NCBI GenBank assembly: GCA_037349105.1
Contig: JAYJMM010000119.1
Coordinates: 5,343,001 to 5,407,000 of the forward strand
DNA: 64,000 bases
From: Limnomonas spitsbergensis
Lineage: Eukaryota > Chlorophyta > Chlorophyceae > Chlamydomonadales
Direction: 5' to 3'
Shown here: in pieces, positions 10,391-22,372 of the stretch
How the letters are laid out: each line of letters begins with the position of its first letter
Numbering within the stretch: position 1 is the stretch's first letter
Translations under genes and position numbers: made by a program
The notes under the pieces: generated by a model
Database searches by the model: none
Seen by the model: the letters and a program-made list of their open reading frames with translations, nothing else
Told to the model about the DNA's origin: nothing

Positions 10391-11199
10391 CACACGCCCA
10401 CCCTTTCCTCTCCTACGGTATGGAATACAGCTTCAAATGAGCTTCAGACCTGTGCCACTGTAGCTGTGCGTGCAGATATGATTGCCAGCTGTACATCACT
10501 GATGCCTCGCATTCTTCCCCTTCCCTCCCATGTGGCACAGGGGCACACTGAAGGCATCAATTGTAGCAATCAGCCCTGATGGCCAATACTGCCAGTGACC
10601 CTGATACTACACGAGTGTGGGCCCTTCAGCAGCCAGCCTTGCACACCCACAGTGAGATGCATGGGCCTCTGCTGGAAGGTCCCTACCGTGGGTGTGCGCA
10701 TGCACAGATAAATAGATTACCCTCTCACATGGGCTGTTGGGCACAATGAAGCCATGTGCCTGTGCGGCTCTGCACATGAGAGGAACTTGGCCAACATACT
10801 ATCAAGCTGATTGCATGAAAGTGCATGAGAAGGTGCTGTTGTTTGATCTGATGCCGATTTAGGTTGCAGGGGACGTCATTAATCGTTATGAGCATGCGAA
10901 CTTCCATGCGCCGCTCCGGGCCTTGCATGCATTTTATTACTTAATGCTAACCGGCAGCTTGGCAGGGCGGCCGACATGTAGCTCGCAGTCAGACAGAGCA
11001 TTGGAGGGCACACCTGGTATAGGGATTTACTTGTAAGGGATTTTCGTGTGCAGGGATTTACTGGATTTCCTTGGTTTACTTTACTTCCTTGGAGGACCTG
11101 GAGCAGGGAGCAGCCGCCTTAAACCGTGTCAGACAGCAACTGCTCTACAGCCGCTACCCTTCACAGAGGTGATGGTGCTAGTGGGCACCCGGCTAGTGG

Positions 11200-11763
11200 G
11201 TGCAGCCCACGAGCGGGCGCAGGTGGGGGAGACCGACCGAGGGGATCCCAGGGACCCAGCCGTCGAACATAGGTATGCAGCTGCCTACCACGCCGGGTTT
11301 ATTTTCTCCAGTCTACGGCACCCTGTTGCGCAGGCCAGGAGCCGCACCAGCAATAGGGAGTGTGCTTGTGTGCGCACGAAGTTCAGGCTGCGGCTCGGCG
11401 CAATCGGCTCGGCCACCACTAGAGGAAGGCATAGCGGTCAGCAGCGTGACACACGGTGCTGCTAACGATGCTGGGCTAGGGGACACGGCCAGTGGAGGAC
11501 ACGCCATGTGGAGGACGCGCTACATGATGGCTCCCAATGCCCCAACATGCAGCTTAGGGAGCGGGGATGGGCAGGCCCCCCAGGCAGTGCTTGAGACTTC
11601 TACCTTTGTACCAGGGCAGGCTAAGGTGGGATGCCCTGGCTTTTGTGGAGGATGTGTTCGAATGGTCGATATCGTTGAAACGTTGACATTTCAGCGGCCA
11701 GGGCTCTCTTTCTCCTTTTTCCCAGCCTTTTATGTGTCCCTTGTCTTTCTCCCCCATTTTTGA
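11200..11763 (+). CDS. Conserved-in-module open frame, unrecognised (copy 2)
   Basis: A 187-codon frame equivalent to the copy 4 frame at 30370-29807. It is Gly/Ala/Pro/Ser/Thr-rich, with a C-terminal aromatic tail (FFPAFYVSL). No domain is recognised. Its survival as an open frame in copies 2 and 4 is weak support for coding, because the copies are recent and similar. It is convergent with the TraB gene. Confidence 0.22.
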   Translation: MQPTSGRRWGRPTEGIPGTQPSNIGMQLPTTPGLFSPVYGTLLRRPGAAPAIGSVLVCARSSGCGSAQSARPPLEEGIAVSSVTHGAANDAGLGDTASGGHAMWRTRYMMAPNAPTCSLGSGDGQAPQAVLETSTFVPGQAKVGCPGFCGGCVRMVDIVETLTFQRPGLSFSFFPAFYVSLVFLPHF

Positions 11764-12411
11764 CTGTTAGACTTGTTGAGGGCTAGGAACTACAGGGGCT
11801 GGGGAGTCGGATCACCTCTCCTTCTTTTGGGGCGGGCCTTTCGTACCCCTCTTGCTTTCTATCCTCTCTTTGCTTTTGCTTAGTTGAGGACTAGGATCTG
11901 GGTGGGCTGGGGAATCTTCAGACTTCCTTTTCTAATTTCCGGCTGTTTCTTTTCCTTCTCCTTTACCCATCAGTTTATTTTCCTCCCGACATTTGGGTGC
12001 CTGCGCGGCCGAATTGTTTTAGCATGGCCTAGAGGTGTAACGTCATTGACTCAAGACTGCTGATTCTGCTTAGCTTCAGTATAATTCTGAGCATGCAACC
12101 TGCCATGCTTGAGGGATGCAAAGCCATACCGGGCATGAGAAGCACTCCATTACAAGTGCCACCATGAGGCACGCAACATTCACATACACACAAATAATTA
12201 ATAATGAAGTCATCGTGAGCAGGTGGAGCAAGTGAGGATAGAAAGCTAGCATGTAGCACGCAACATCGGCTCGCAGACTTTGTCTGACACCCTCCTTGAA
12301 ATAAGAGTTTTCCTCCAAGTACAAATCAAATATCCGCATCAGTCAGTTTGCAGTGTCTTGCATCATCAGTGACTAGTGTAGACAAGGATGCTACTTATGA
12401 TTTGGGTTAGG

Positions 12412-13950
12412 TTAGCAAGACAGCATGAGCAACTTAGCCAGGGGCAGCCTGTGCTTCTTCCCCACGATGGCCACCACCCTCGTGTGGGGCTTCCCACTGA
12501 TGGCGCCGGAGCAGAGGGATGCTGTCGCGCATGTCTCCTTCTCGCAAGGCTTCGGCCGACATTTTAGGGACAGGATCTGATGCTTCTCCAGATTCATCGC
12601 CTTTGCAGACCTTGTTAAGAGCAACTGACGAAAGTAGGTGGCCACTCCCTCCTCCTGGATTGCATCGATGGTCCACCCAAGTAACAATGCATGGTTCCGT
12701 GCCATCTCTTCCGGTGACTCTGATAGCAGCTCCTCCATGTACATGTCCCTGTACTTTTTGCTGTTGTCGATCGTGGCAAATGTAGCCCTTCGCTTCCGGG
12801 CAACAGTGACCGCTGCATGCATGCATTGGAGAGAAACACACGGAGCACATTCAGAGGGACCTTTGTGGCCTGGAATTTTGTTCAATACCGTAAGACTGGG
12901 CTTGCCCCACTGATCAATGGCCATCCACTTTTCCTCCTCTACCATTTACCGTACTCTTAAATTCCAGCACAATTATAATGAAATTGATATGAAGATTCCC
13001 CCAGAGCAAGGTCGGGTTGCTAGTCATACCTGCCATGAGTTCAGACATCGTAGGTCGACCGTACGAAAGCTGTATCTCCTTAAGTTGATCAAGGCCAAAA
13101 CCGCCATCATTTAGGCCCAGCTCCCACTTCTCCGCGTTGTCCCCTCCCACGAGGCTGTAGGTCTGCTGAAGGCCTTCGATGGGCGCAGACAGAAACCCAT
13201 CCATCATGGACAGCATGTAAGGAGACTCAGCTGCCATCTTCAGCCTCTTGCGGAGCCATTCAAAAAGTTCCACAACAACGACATCGGGATTAATAGCAGA
13301 GGCCACGTCGTGAATGGCCCTGAAGTTGGCTGGGTTGCCGTGTGTGATTCCCAACAGATGAACACTGCTGCTCCACTCCTTTCCTATAAGAGGCGGGGGG
13401 GAGCAGGATTGGCCGTTGGCCGAATGACACGACTTGCCACTGGCAGGGTCTACGACGCGTGGCTGAGCTGTATCAGTATTGTAATGAGCGCCTGCGTGGC
13501 GCTTTGCCCTGGCTAGTGACCATTGACCAGTGGTGGTGGGAGTGCTGCCATACTGGTAGCATGCATGCATGCGCCACATCCGTAGGGGGGGTGAGTTATG
13601 TGGTTCAAGTTCTTCTAATGCCGCGGACCTACAACAGCTGCACGCATTGCTTGTTGTGTTTCTGCCCGACATATGATCTACTGCTCTGCCTTACTTTCTG
13701 TTTTTGCCTGTTAACATGTTTCCCAAGATGAGGGGATCTCCTGGACCTTTGCCACTGGGTATGCCCACCTGCTGCATTCTTGCTGCGGACGATGGCCGGC
13801 TCCTCCACAGCCAGATCGATCCAGGCATGGTGGCTACGGAGCCATGCAGCCTCGCATAGCTCCAGGTCTGATGACAGTACCTTCACCTTTGGCAGTTGCC
13901 TGAGACAGTCTCTGGACCTTCGTTTCAGACCCGAAAGGCTGCCGACCCTG
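12412..13950 (-). pseudogene. TraB-family gene, copy 2, with altered last exon
   Basis: Three exons on the minus strand are supported by matching splice phases: first exon ending at 13769 (GCAG|GTGGGC), second 13383-13030, third 12869-12412. The second exon encodes VHLLGITHGN (first GxxH) and NPDVVVVELFEWLRKR (the conserved Glu/Arg helix). It ends at a good donor, CAG|GTATGA. The third ends with RVVAIVGKKH (second GxxH). Relative to copy 3 a 55-bp deletion (next to ATC repeats) breaks the frame. A 5-bp deletion about 80 bp further on restores it, so a stretch that includes the MRDSILS helix is replaced by unrelated residues. The 5' end is uncertain. TraB/PrgY/TIKI proteins have a proposed metalloprotease-like fold, and some are mitochondrial or membrane proteins. 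Function here is inferred only. Confidence 0.6.
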
Positions 13951-14304
13951 GCAGAGTTATGCAGCCAGGGTCAGGTTGGCGCACATGAGCGGCCTGGGAG
14001 TGCTCAAATGATGAAGACTGCCCAGCATCCTCTAGTAACAGGAAGGGGGATTAAATGCGTAGGATGCTGTAGCCCAGCTGGTTTGATGTGCCGTGAACTT
14101 GAAGCAAGATGTTTCAGTGAGTCGGTGTGTGTGAAATAGTAGAGCTTTTTGCAAACTGTTGTGATACCCAAGTGATGGAGCTATCGTGGCATGCCGTACA
14201 TGGTCCATATCGTCTGGTGCAGATTCTTGTATCGTTTGAGTGAGAAATCGAATTTTATTATGAAGGAGGCTGTCTCTTTTCAACTGGGATTTCCTTTTAG
14301 TTAA

Positions 14305-14460
14305 TCCCTCGTGGATTTGTTTGAGGGTTCTGTGGACTGCTGCGTCATTGCGCGGGATCGGCTTGGAAGATTGCTTTCTTCAGTGGATGCCACTCGTCTG
14401 GAGGGCGCTTATCAATTGACAAAGAAATACAGATGCGTGCCATGTGAGGTGTGGGGATGA
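14305..14460 (+). CDS. Candidate exon at the module edge (copy 2)
   Basis: The open stretch encodes DLFEGSVDCCVIARDRLGRL, then LSSVDATRLEGAYQ, ending in TGA at 14458-14460. The matching frames in copies 3 and 4 lie on the minus strand at about 22023-21900 and 27682-27560. There they run on in frame into the minisatellite. It faces away from the TraB gene. The residue pattern is gene-like, but no family is recognised and no upstream exon is found. Confidence 0.25.
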   Translation, partial: SLVDLFEGSVDCCVIARDRLGRLLSSVDATRLEGAYQLTKKYRCVPCEVWG

Positions 14461-14485
14461 TTTGTGGATTTGGGCTTGCTAGCTC

Positions 14486-14620
14486 ATGCATGCAGCCCAT
14501 AAAAATGTATGCAGCCATGCAGCCCAATGATCCATGCAGCCATCCATATATACAGCCCAGGGATCCATGCAGCCATGCGGCCAGGGATCCATGCAGCCAT
14601 GCGACCCAGAATTCATGCGG
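14486..14620. repeat. Degenerate ATGCAGCC / GATCCATGCAGCCATG repeat
   Basis: GATCCATGCAGCCAT occurs at about 14529, 14562 and 14586, with shorter ATGCAGCC units between. This gives a spurious minus-strand frame rich in WLHGSLGC. Confidence 0.6.
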
Positions 14621-15515
14621 GCCCTTGCCATGCAAAAATGGATTCAATGGGACTTGTCCATCCATAGCGAAGGTGCATTCCTAATAGGTCAGGCAATTCC
14701 TGAACTCTGCGTGCATGCATGCGCGTCACTGTTTCTTTGTTAGTGCCCATACCACAATGCGTCCACCATGGCGCCAATGGGGACCAAACTTTGACCGGCC
14801 TACGGCCAGTGGCCCAAGCAGCAAGGCTTTATGCTGCAAACCGAGTAGGCATAAAGCTTTGTTGTAGCTGAATAGTAGCAGAAGCACCCACAGGTCATTA
14901 ATTCGAGGGCATGAGGTTGACCGACACCTTGCACACGCTAGCTGTCATTTTGAAAACATGCAGCGGGTCGGACAGCCGGCGCTAGAAGCCTCCATGCACC
15001 ATGGATGCTGTCTGTATCTCAGCCTCCCGCTATGTTGTGTATATGCTCATAGGAACAACATAAACGTGCGCTGCATTGCTTAGGCAAAGCGCAGTTTATG
15101 ATGGGCACAACTCATGGCCGAAGGTACCGAAGGTTTTGTGAGGCCCAGGTTAAGCGCATGCGAGCGGTGTGCATGCATCGTTAAGCACTCTTTCGTTTAT
15201 AACACAAATCAAGCCTTGACAGGTCGGTGCCATCCCGCCCCTGCAAGCTCGCTGTGCAGCCCATGGAATGATTGAATGCAATGCAATGAAATTAGTCAAG
15301 TCAAGTCAAGTAAGTCGGTCCCCTGACTTCCTGGCCTGTAGATATGAGTGAGGGCTTGCCGTATTGTGTACCGCATGCCATTATCTCTGGGTCAAGGTGC
15401 TCATAACATCTATCTCTCACCATCTAGGGCTCGAGATCGATAATGATAGATGATGTGTACGGCAACAGTTTGCCAAAAGCTCTATTGTATCGGATCGATA
15501 TTTTCCACCCACCAG
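14621..15515. other. Single-copy stretch between copy 2 and the array
   Basis: No convincing gene. A 9-bp perfect stem (GCTTTATGC at 14826-14834 with GCATAAAGC at 14849-14857) and a short TCAAG run near 15296-15310 are the only structures noted. Confidence 0.4.
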
Positions 15516-15697
15516 GCCGCCGCACTGGAGCACGTCGAGGGCATGTGCATGGGGGCCCGCATGTTCCTTTCTCTCGTCAACGCATTAGAGGACCTGACCG
15601 GCCCCGACGCGGTGGAAAGGCTGCAAGAGGTGCTCCATAGCAACGACGAGCAGGAGGAGGATGTGGTGGCCGACCTGTTGGCCAGGAATTGCTTTGG
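15516..15697 (+). CDS. Candidate exon, unrecognised
   Basis: The frame is open between an AG acceptor (CCACCAG, AG at 15514-15515) and a GT donor (TTTGG|GTGTGT, GT at 15698-15699). It encodes a leucine- and acid-rich amphipathic segment: ALEHVEGMCMGARMFLSL, then VNALEDLTGPDAVERLQEVL, then an acidic turn and VVADLLARNCFG. It looks like two or three helices of a real protein, but no family is recognised. The downstream exon, if any, would lie where the minisatellite now starts. Confidence 0.4.
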
Positions 15698-15815
15698 GTG
15701 TGTTGGGACCCTGAGGGGGGGTAGGTTTTATGGATATGGTTGCGGACATGTTGGCCAGAACTGCTTTGGGGCATCCTGAAGGGGGTAGGTTAAAGAGATG
15801 TGGTTGTGACCTGAT
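15658..15815. repeat. Degenerate ~65-70-bp repeat overlapping the exon end
   Basis: GATGTGGTGGCCGACCTG / TTGGCCAGGAATTGCTTTGG is echoed by GATATGGTTGCGGACATG / TTGGCCAGAACTGCTTTGG, each followed by CCTGA(G/A)GGGGG..GTAGGTT. A third, partial unit is GATGTGGTTGTGACCTGATG. The 34-bp array starts directly after it. Confidence 0.6.
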
Positions 15816-18800
15816 GTCCGTACAAACTTCCCATTTCCTCAGCCCGTCTCCCCGTACAAATTCCACATTATTCCAGCCCGTCTCCCCGTACAAATTCCGC
15901 ATTTCCTCACCCAGTGTCCTCGTACAAATTCCACATTTCATCAGACCATCTCTCCGTACCAACTTCGCATTACCTCAGCCCGTCTCCCCGTACTAATTCC
16001 GCATTTCCTCAGCCCGTCTCCCCGTACAAATTTCGTATTTCCTCAGCCCGTCTCCCCGTACAAATTCCGCATTTCATCAGCCCGTCTCCCCGTACACATT
16101 CCGCATTTCCTTAGCCCGTCTCCCCGTACAAATTCCACATTTCATTAGCCCGTCTCCTGTACAAATTTCGTATTTCCTCAGCCCGTCTCCCCGTACAAAT
16201 ACTGAATATTCCTCAGCCCGTCTCCCCGTACAAATTCCGCCTTTCATCAGCCCGTCTCCCTGTACAAATTCCGCATTTCCTCAGCCCGTCTCCCCGTACA
16301 AACTTCGCCTTTCCTCAGCCCGTCACCCCGTACAAATTCCGCATTTCCTCAGCCCGTCTCCCCGTACAAATTCCACATTATTCCAGCCCGTCTCCCCGTA
16401 CAAATTCCACATTTCCTCACCCCGTGTCCTCGTACAAATTCCACATTTCATCAGCCCATCTCTCCGTACAAACTTCGCATTTCATAAGCCCGTCCCCCTT
16501 TACAAATTCCGCATTTCATCAGCCCGTCTCTCCGTACAAATTTTGCATTTCCTCAGCCCGTCTCCCCGTACAAATTTCGCATTTCCTCAGCCCGTCACCC
16601 CGTACAAATTCCGCATTTCCTCATCCCGTCTCCCCGTACAAATTCCGCATTTCCTCAGCTCACCTCCCCGTACAAACTTCGCATTTCCTCATCCCGTCTC
16701 CCTGTTCAAATTTCGCATTTCCTCAGCCCGTCTCCCCGTACAAACTTCGCATTTCCTCAGCCCGTCTCCCCGTACAAATACCGTATTTCCTCAGCCCGCC
16801 TCCCCTTACAAACTTCGCATTTCATTAGCCTGTCACCCCGTTCAAATTCCGCATTTCATCAGCCCGTCTCTTCGTACAATTTTTTCATTTCCTCAACCCG
16901 TCTCCGCGTACAAATTCCGCATTTCATCAGCCCGTCTCCCCATACAAACTTCGCATTTCCTCAGCCCGTCACCCTGTACAAATTCCGCATTTCATCAGCC
17001 CGTCTCTCCGTCCTTATTTCGCATTTCCCCAGCCCGTCTCTTCGTCCTAATTTCGCATTTCCTCAGCCCGTCTCTCCGTCCTAATTTTTTACATTTCATC
17101 AGCCCGTCTCCCCATACACATTCCGCATTTCCTCAGCCCGTCTCCCCGTACAAATTCCGCATTTCCTCAGCCCGCCTCCCCATAAAAACTTCGCATTTCC
17201 TCATCCCGTCTCCCCGTACAAATTTCGCATTTCCACATCCCATCTCCCCGTACAAACTTCGCATTTCCTCAGCCCGTCTCCCCGTACAAATTTCGCTTTT
17301 CCTCAGCCCGTCTCCCCATACAAATTCCGCATTTCCTCATCCCGTCTCCCCGAACTAATTCCACATTTCTCCAGCCCGTCTCCCCGTACTAATTCCGCAT
17401 TTCCTCAGCCCGTCTCCCCGTACTAATTCCGCATTTCCTCATCCCGTCTCCCCGTACAAATTCCGCATTTCCTCCGCCCGTCTCCCCGTACTTATTCCGC
17501 TTTTCCTCAGCCCGACTACCCATACAAATTTCGCTTTTCCTCAGCCCGTCTCCCCGTACAAATTCCGCATTTCCTCAGCCCGCCACCCCGTACAAACTTT
17601 GCATTTCCTCAGCCCGTCTCCCCGTACAAATTTTGCATTTCCTAATCCCGTCTCCCTGTACAAACTTCGCATTTCCTCAGCCCGTCTCCCCGTCCTAATT
17701 CCGCATTTCCTCCGCCCGTCTCCCCGTACAAATTCCGCATTTCCTCATCCCGTCTCTCTGTTCAAATTTCGCATTTCCTCAGCCAGTCTCCCCGTACAAA
17801 TTCCGCATTTCCTCAGCCCGTCTCCCCGTACAAATTCCGCATTTCATTAGCCCGTCTCCCCATACAAACTTCGCATTTCATCAGCCCGTCACCCCGTACA
17901 AATTTCACATTTCTTCAGCCCGTCTCCCCTATCAAATTCCACATCTCCTCAGCCCGTTTCCCCGTACAAATTCCGCATTTCATCAGCCCGTCCCCCCGTA
18001 CAAATTTTGCATTTCCTCAGCCCGTCTCCCCGTACAAACTTCGCATTTCCTCAGCCCGTCACCCCGTACAAATTCCGCATTTCATCAGCCGGTTCCCCAT
18101 ACAAACTTCGCATTCCCTCAGCCCGTCACCCCGTACAAATTCCGCATTTCATCAGCCCGTCTCTCTGTTCTAATTTCGCATTTCCTCAGCCCGTCTCTCC
18201 GTCCTAATTTCGCATTTCCTCAGCCCGTCTCTCCGTCCTAATTTCGCATTTCATCAGCCCATCTCCCCGTACACATTCCGCATTTCCTCAGCCCGCCTCC
18301 CCGTACAAACTTCGCATTTCCTCAGCCCGTCCCCCCGTACAAATTCCGCATTTCATCAGCCCGTCTCTCCGTACAAATTCCGCATTTCCTCAGCCCGTCT
18401 CCCCGTACAAACTTCGCCTTTCCTCAGCCCGTCACCCTATAAATTCCGCATTTCCTCAGCCCGTCCCCCCTTACAAATTTCGTATTTCCTCAGCCCGCCT
18501 CCCCTTACAAACTTCGCATTTCATAAGCCCGTCTCCCCGTACAAATTCCGCATTTCATCAGCCCGTCTCTCCGTACAAATTTTGCATTTCCTCTGCCCGT
18601 CTCCCCGTACAAATTTCGCATTTCCTCAGCCTGTCACCCCATACAAATTCCGCATTTCCTCATCCCGTCTCCCCGTACAAATTCCGCATTTCCTCAGCTC
18701 GCCTCCCCGTACAAACTTCGTATTTCCTCATCTTGTCTCCGTTCAAATTTCGCATTTCCTCAGCCCGTCTCCCCGTACAAACTTCGCATTTCCTCATCCC

Positions 18801-21522
18801 GTCTCCCCGTACAAATTCCGTATTTCCTCAGCCCGCCTCCCCTTACAAACTTCGCATTTCATTAGCCTGTCACCCCGTACAAATTCCGCACTTCATCAGC
18901 CCGTCTCTCCGTACAAATTTTGCATTTCCTCAGCCCGTCTCCCCGTACAAATTCCGCATTTCCTCAGCCCGTCTCCCCGTACAAATTCCACATTTCATTA
19001 GCCCGTCTCCCCATACAAACTTCGCATTTCATCAGCCCGTCACCCCGTACAAATTTCGCATTTCTTCAGCCCGTCTCCCCTAACAAATTCCGCATCTCCT
19101 CAGCCCGTCTCCCCGTACAAATTCCGCATTTCCTCAGCCCGTCCCCCCGTACAAATTTTGCATTTCCTCAGCCAGTCTCCCCGTACAAACTTCGCATTTC
19201 CTCAGCCCGTCACCCCGTACAAATTCCGCATTTCCTCAGCCCGTCTCCCCATACAAACTTCGCATTCCCTCAGCCCGTCACCCCGTACAAATTCCGCATT
19301 TCATCAGCCCGTCTCTCCGTCCTAATTTCGCATTTCCTCAGCCCGTCTCCCCGTCCTAATTTCGCATTTCCTCAGCCCGTCTCTCCGTCCTAATTCCGCA
19401 TTTCCTCAGCCCGTCTACCCATACAATTTTCGTATTTCCTCAGCCCGCCTCCCCGTACAAACTTCGTATTTCCTCATCTTGTCTCCCCGTTCAAATTTCG
19501 CATTTCCTCAGCCCGTCTCCCCGTACAAACTTCGCATTTCCTCAGCCCATCACCCCGTACAAATTCCGCATTTCATCAGCCCGTCTCCCCATACAAACTT
19601 CGCATTCCCTCAGCCCGTCACCCCGTACAAATTCCGCATTTCATCAGCCCGTCTCTCCGTCCTAATTTCGCATTTTATCAGGCCATCTCCCCGTACACAT
19701 TCCGCATTTCCTCAGCCCGTCTCCCCGTACAAACTTCGCATTTCCTCATCCCGTCTCCCCGTAAAAATTCCGCATTTCCTCAGCCCGTCACCCCGTACAA
19801 ATTCCGCATTTCATCAGCCCGTCTCTCCGTACAAATTCCGCATTTCCTCAGCCCGTCTCCCCGTACAAACTTCGCCTTTCCTCAGGCCGTCACCCTATAA
19901 ATTCCGCATTTCCTCAGCCCGTCCCCCCTTACAATTTTCGTATTTCCTCAGCCCGCCTCCCCGTACAAATTTCGTATTTCCTCATCTTGTCTCCCCGTTC
20001 AAATTTCGCATTTCCTCAGCCCACGGGGTCTCCCCGTACAAACTTCGCATTTCCTCATCCCGTCTCCCCGTCCAAATTCCGTATTTCCTCAGCCCGCCTC
20101 CCCTTACAAACTTCGCATTTCATTAGCCTGTCACCCCGTACAAATTCCGCACTTCATCAGCCCGTCTCTCCGTACAAATTTTGCATTTCCTCAGCCCGTC
20201 TCCCTGTACAAATTTTGCATTTCTTCAACCCGTCTCCCCATACAAATTCCGCATTTCATCAGCCCGTCTCCCCATACAAACTTCGCATTTCCTCAGCCCG
20301 TCACCCTGTACAAATTCCGCATTTCTTCAGCCCGTTTCTCCGTCCTAATTTCGCATTTCCCCAGCCCGTCTCTCCGTCCTAATTTCGCATTTCCTCAGCC
20401 CGTCTCTCCGTCCTAATTTTGCAATTCATCAGCCCGTCTCTCCGTACACATTCCGCCTTTCCTCAGCCCGTCTCCCCGTACAAATTCCGCATTTCCTCAG
20501 CCCGCCTCCCCGTACAAACTTTGCATTTCCTCATCCCGTCTCCCCGTACAAATTTCGCATTTCCTCATCCCGTCTCCCCGTACAAACTTCGCATTTCCTC
20601 AGCCCGTCTCCCCGTACGAATTCCGCATTTCCTCCGCCCGTCTCCCCGTACAAATTCCGCATTTCCTCATCCCGTCTCTCTGTACAAATTTCGCATTTCC
20701 TCAGCCCGTCACCCCGTACAAATTCCGCATTTCCTCAGCCCGTCCCCCCGTACAAATTTTGCATTTCCTCAGCCCGTCCCCCCGTACAAATTTTGCATTA
20801 CCTCAGCCCGTCTCCCCGTACAAACTTCGCGTTTCCTCAGCCCGTCACCCCGTACAAATTCCGCATTTCATCAGCCCGTCTCCCCATACAAACTTCGCAT
20901 TCCCTCAGCCCGTCACCCCGTTCAAATTCCGCATTTCATCAGCCCGTCTCTCCGTCCTAATTTCGCATTTCCTCAGCCCGTCTCTCCGTTCTAATTTCGC
21001 ATTTCCTAAGCCCGTCTCTCCGTCCTAATTTCGCATTTCATCAGCCCATCTCCCCGTACACATTCCGCATTTCCTCAGCCCGTCTCCCCGTACAAATTCC
21101 GCATTTCCTCCGCCCGTCTCCCCGTACAAATTCCGCATTTCCTCAGCCCGTCTCCCCGTACAAATTCCGCATTTCATCAGCCCGTCTCCCCGTACAAATT
21201 TCGCATTTCCTCAGCCCGTCTCCCCGTACAAATTCCGCATTTTCTCAGCCCGCCTCCCCGTAAAAATTCCGCATTTCCTCATCCCGTCTCCCTGTACAAA
21301 TTTCGTATTTCCTCATCCCGTCTCCCCGTACAAGTTCCGCATTTCCTCATCCCGTCTCTCTGTACAAATTTCGCATTTCCTTTGCCCGTCTCCCCGTACA
21401 AATTCCACATTTCCTCAGCCCGTCACCCCGTACAAATTCCGCATTGCATCAGCCCTTCTCCCCATACAAACTTCGCATTTCCTCAGCCCGTCACCCGTAC
21501 AAATTTCGCCTTCCTCAGCCCG
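15816..21522 (+). repeat. 34-bp minisatellite array, C-rich strand on plus
   Basis: There are roughly 167 units of the same family. Common local variants are CCGTCCTAATTTCGC, CATACAAACTTCGC and CGTCACCCCGTAC. By eye I found none of the 36-bp CAGAGCCCG units that are frequent at 8432-10083, so this is a distinct sub-population. All frames on the plus strand are open for long runs and should not be read as genes. Confidence 0.97.
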
Positions 21523-21540
21523 GGGAAACGGGCTGAGGAA
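21511..21540. other. Head-to-head array inversion with perfect hairpin
   Basis: TTCCTCAGCCCG at 21511-21522 is the exact reverse complement of CGGGCTGAGGAA at 21529-21540, with the 6-nt spacer GGGAAA. The minisatellite is in one orientation to the left and the opposite to the right, and so are the modules. Confidence 0.95.
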
Positions 21541-21874
21541 ATGCGGGATTTGTACGGAGAGACGGGCTGAGGAAATGCGGAATTTGTACGGAAAGACGGG
21601 CTGAGGAAATGCGGAATTTGTACGGGGAGACGGGCTGAAGAAATGCGGAATTTGTACGGGGAGACGGGCTGAGGAAATGCGGAATTTGGACGGAGAGACG
21701 GGCTGAGGAAATGCGAAATATGTACGGGGAGACGGGCTGAGGAAATGCGAAGTTTGTATGGGAAGACGGGCTGAGGAAATGCGGCATTTGTACGGGGAGA
21801 CGGGCGGAGGAAATGCGGGATTTGTACGGAGAGACGGGCTGATGAAATGCGGAGTTTTTACGGGGAGACGGGCT
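21529..21874 (-). repeat. Inverted 34-bp minisatellite array
   Basis: About ten units with the C-rich strand now on minus. It joins module copy 3 at GGGCTAATCCAC (AATCCAC from 21875). Confidence 0.95.
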
Positions 21875-22372
21875 AATCCACATACCTCACGTGGCACGCA
21901 TCTGTATTTGTGTGTCACCTGATAAGCGCCCTCCTGACGAGTGGCATCCACTGAAGAAAGCAATCTTCCAAGCCGATCCCGCGCAATGACGCAGCAGTCC
22001 ACAGAACCCACAAACAAATCCACGAGGGATTAACTAAAAAGAAATCCCAGTTGAAAAGAGACAGCCTCCTTCATAATAAAATTCGATTTCTCACTCAAAC
22101 GATACAAGAATCTGCACCAGACGATATGGACCATGTACGGCATGCCACGATAGCTCCATCACTTGCTTGGGTATCACAACAGTTTGCAAAAAGCTCTACT
22201 ATTTCACACACACCGACTCACTGAAACATCGTGCTTCAAGTTCACGGCACATCAAACCAGCTGGGCTACAGCATTCTACGCATTTACTCCCCCTCCCTGT
22301 TACTAGAGGATGCTGGGCAGTCTCATCATTTGAGCACTCCCAGGCCGCTCATGTGCACCAACCTGACCCTGG

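Larger units (their letters stand above)
10084..14454. repeat. Module copy 2 (direct orientation)
   Basis: It matches copy 3 along its length when one strand is reversed. The right end lies near 14454, where homology to copies 3 and 4 fades into single-copy DNA. The left end joins the array at the same TAGCTGAGGACATGCG-type junction (minus-strand reading) as copies 3 and 4. In the TraB part it shares alleles with copy 4. Confidence 0.9.

Noticed and set aside
14345..14665. Minus-strand frame with WLHGSLGC repeats
   Set aside because: It is produced by the ATGCAGCC / GATCCATGCAGCC DNA repeat and has no gene-like features.
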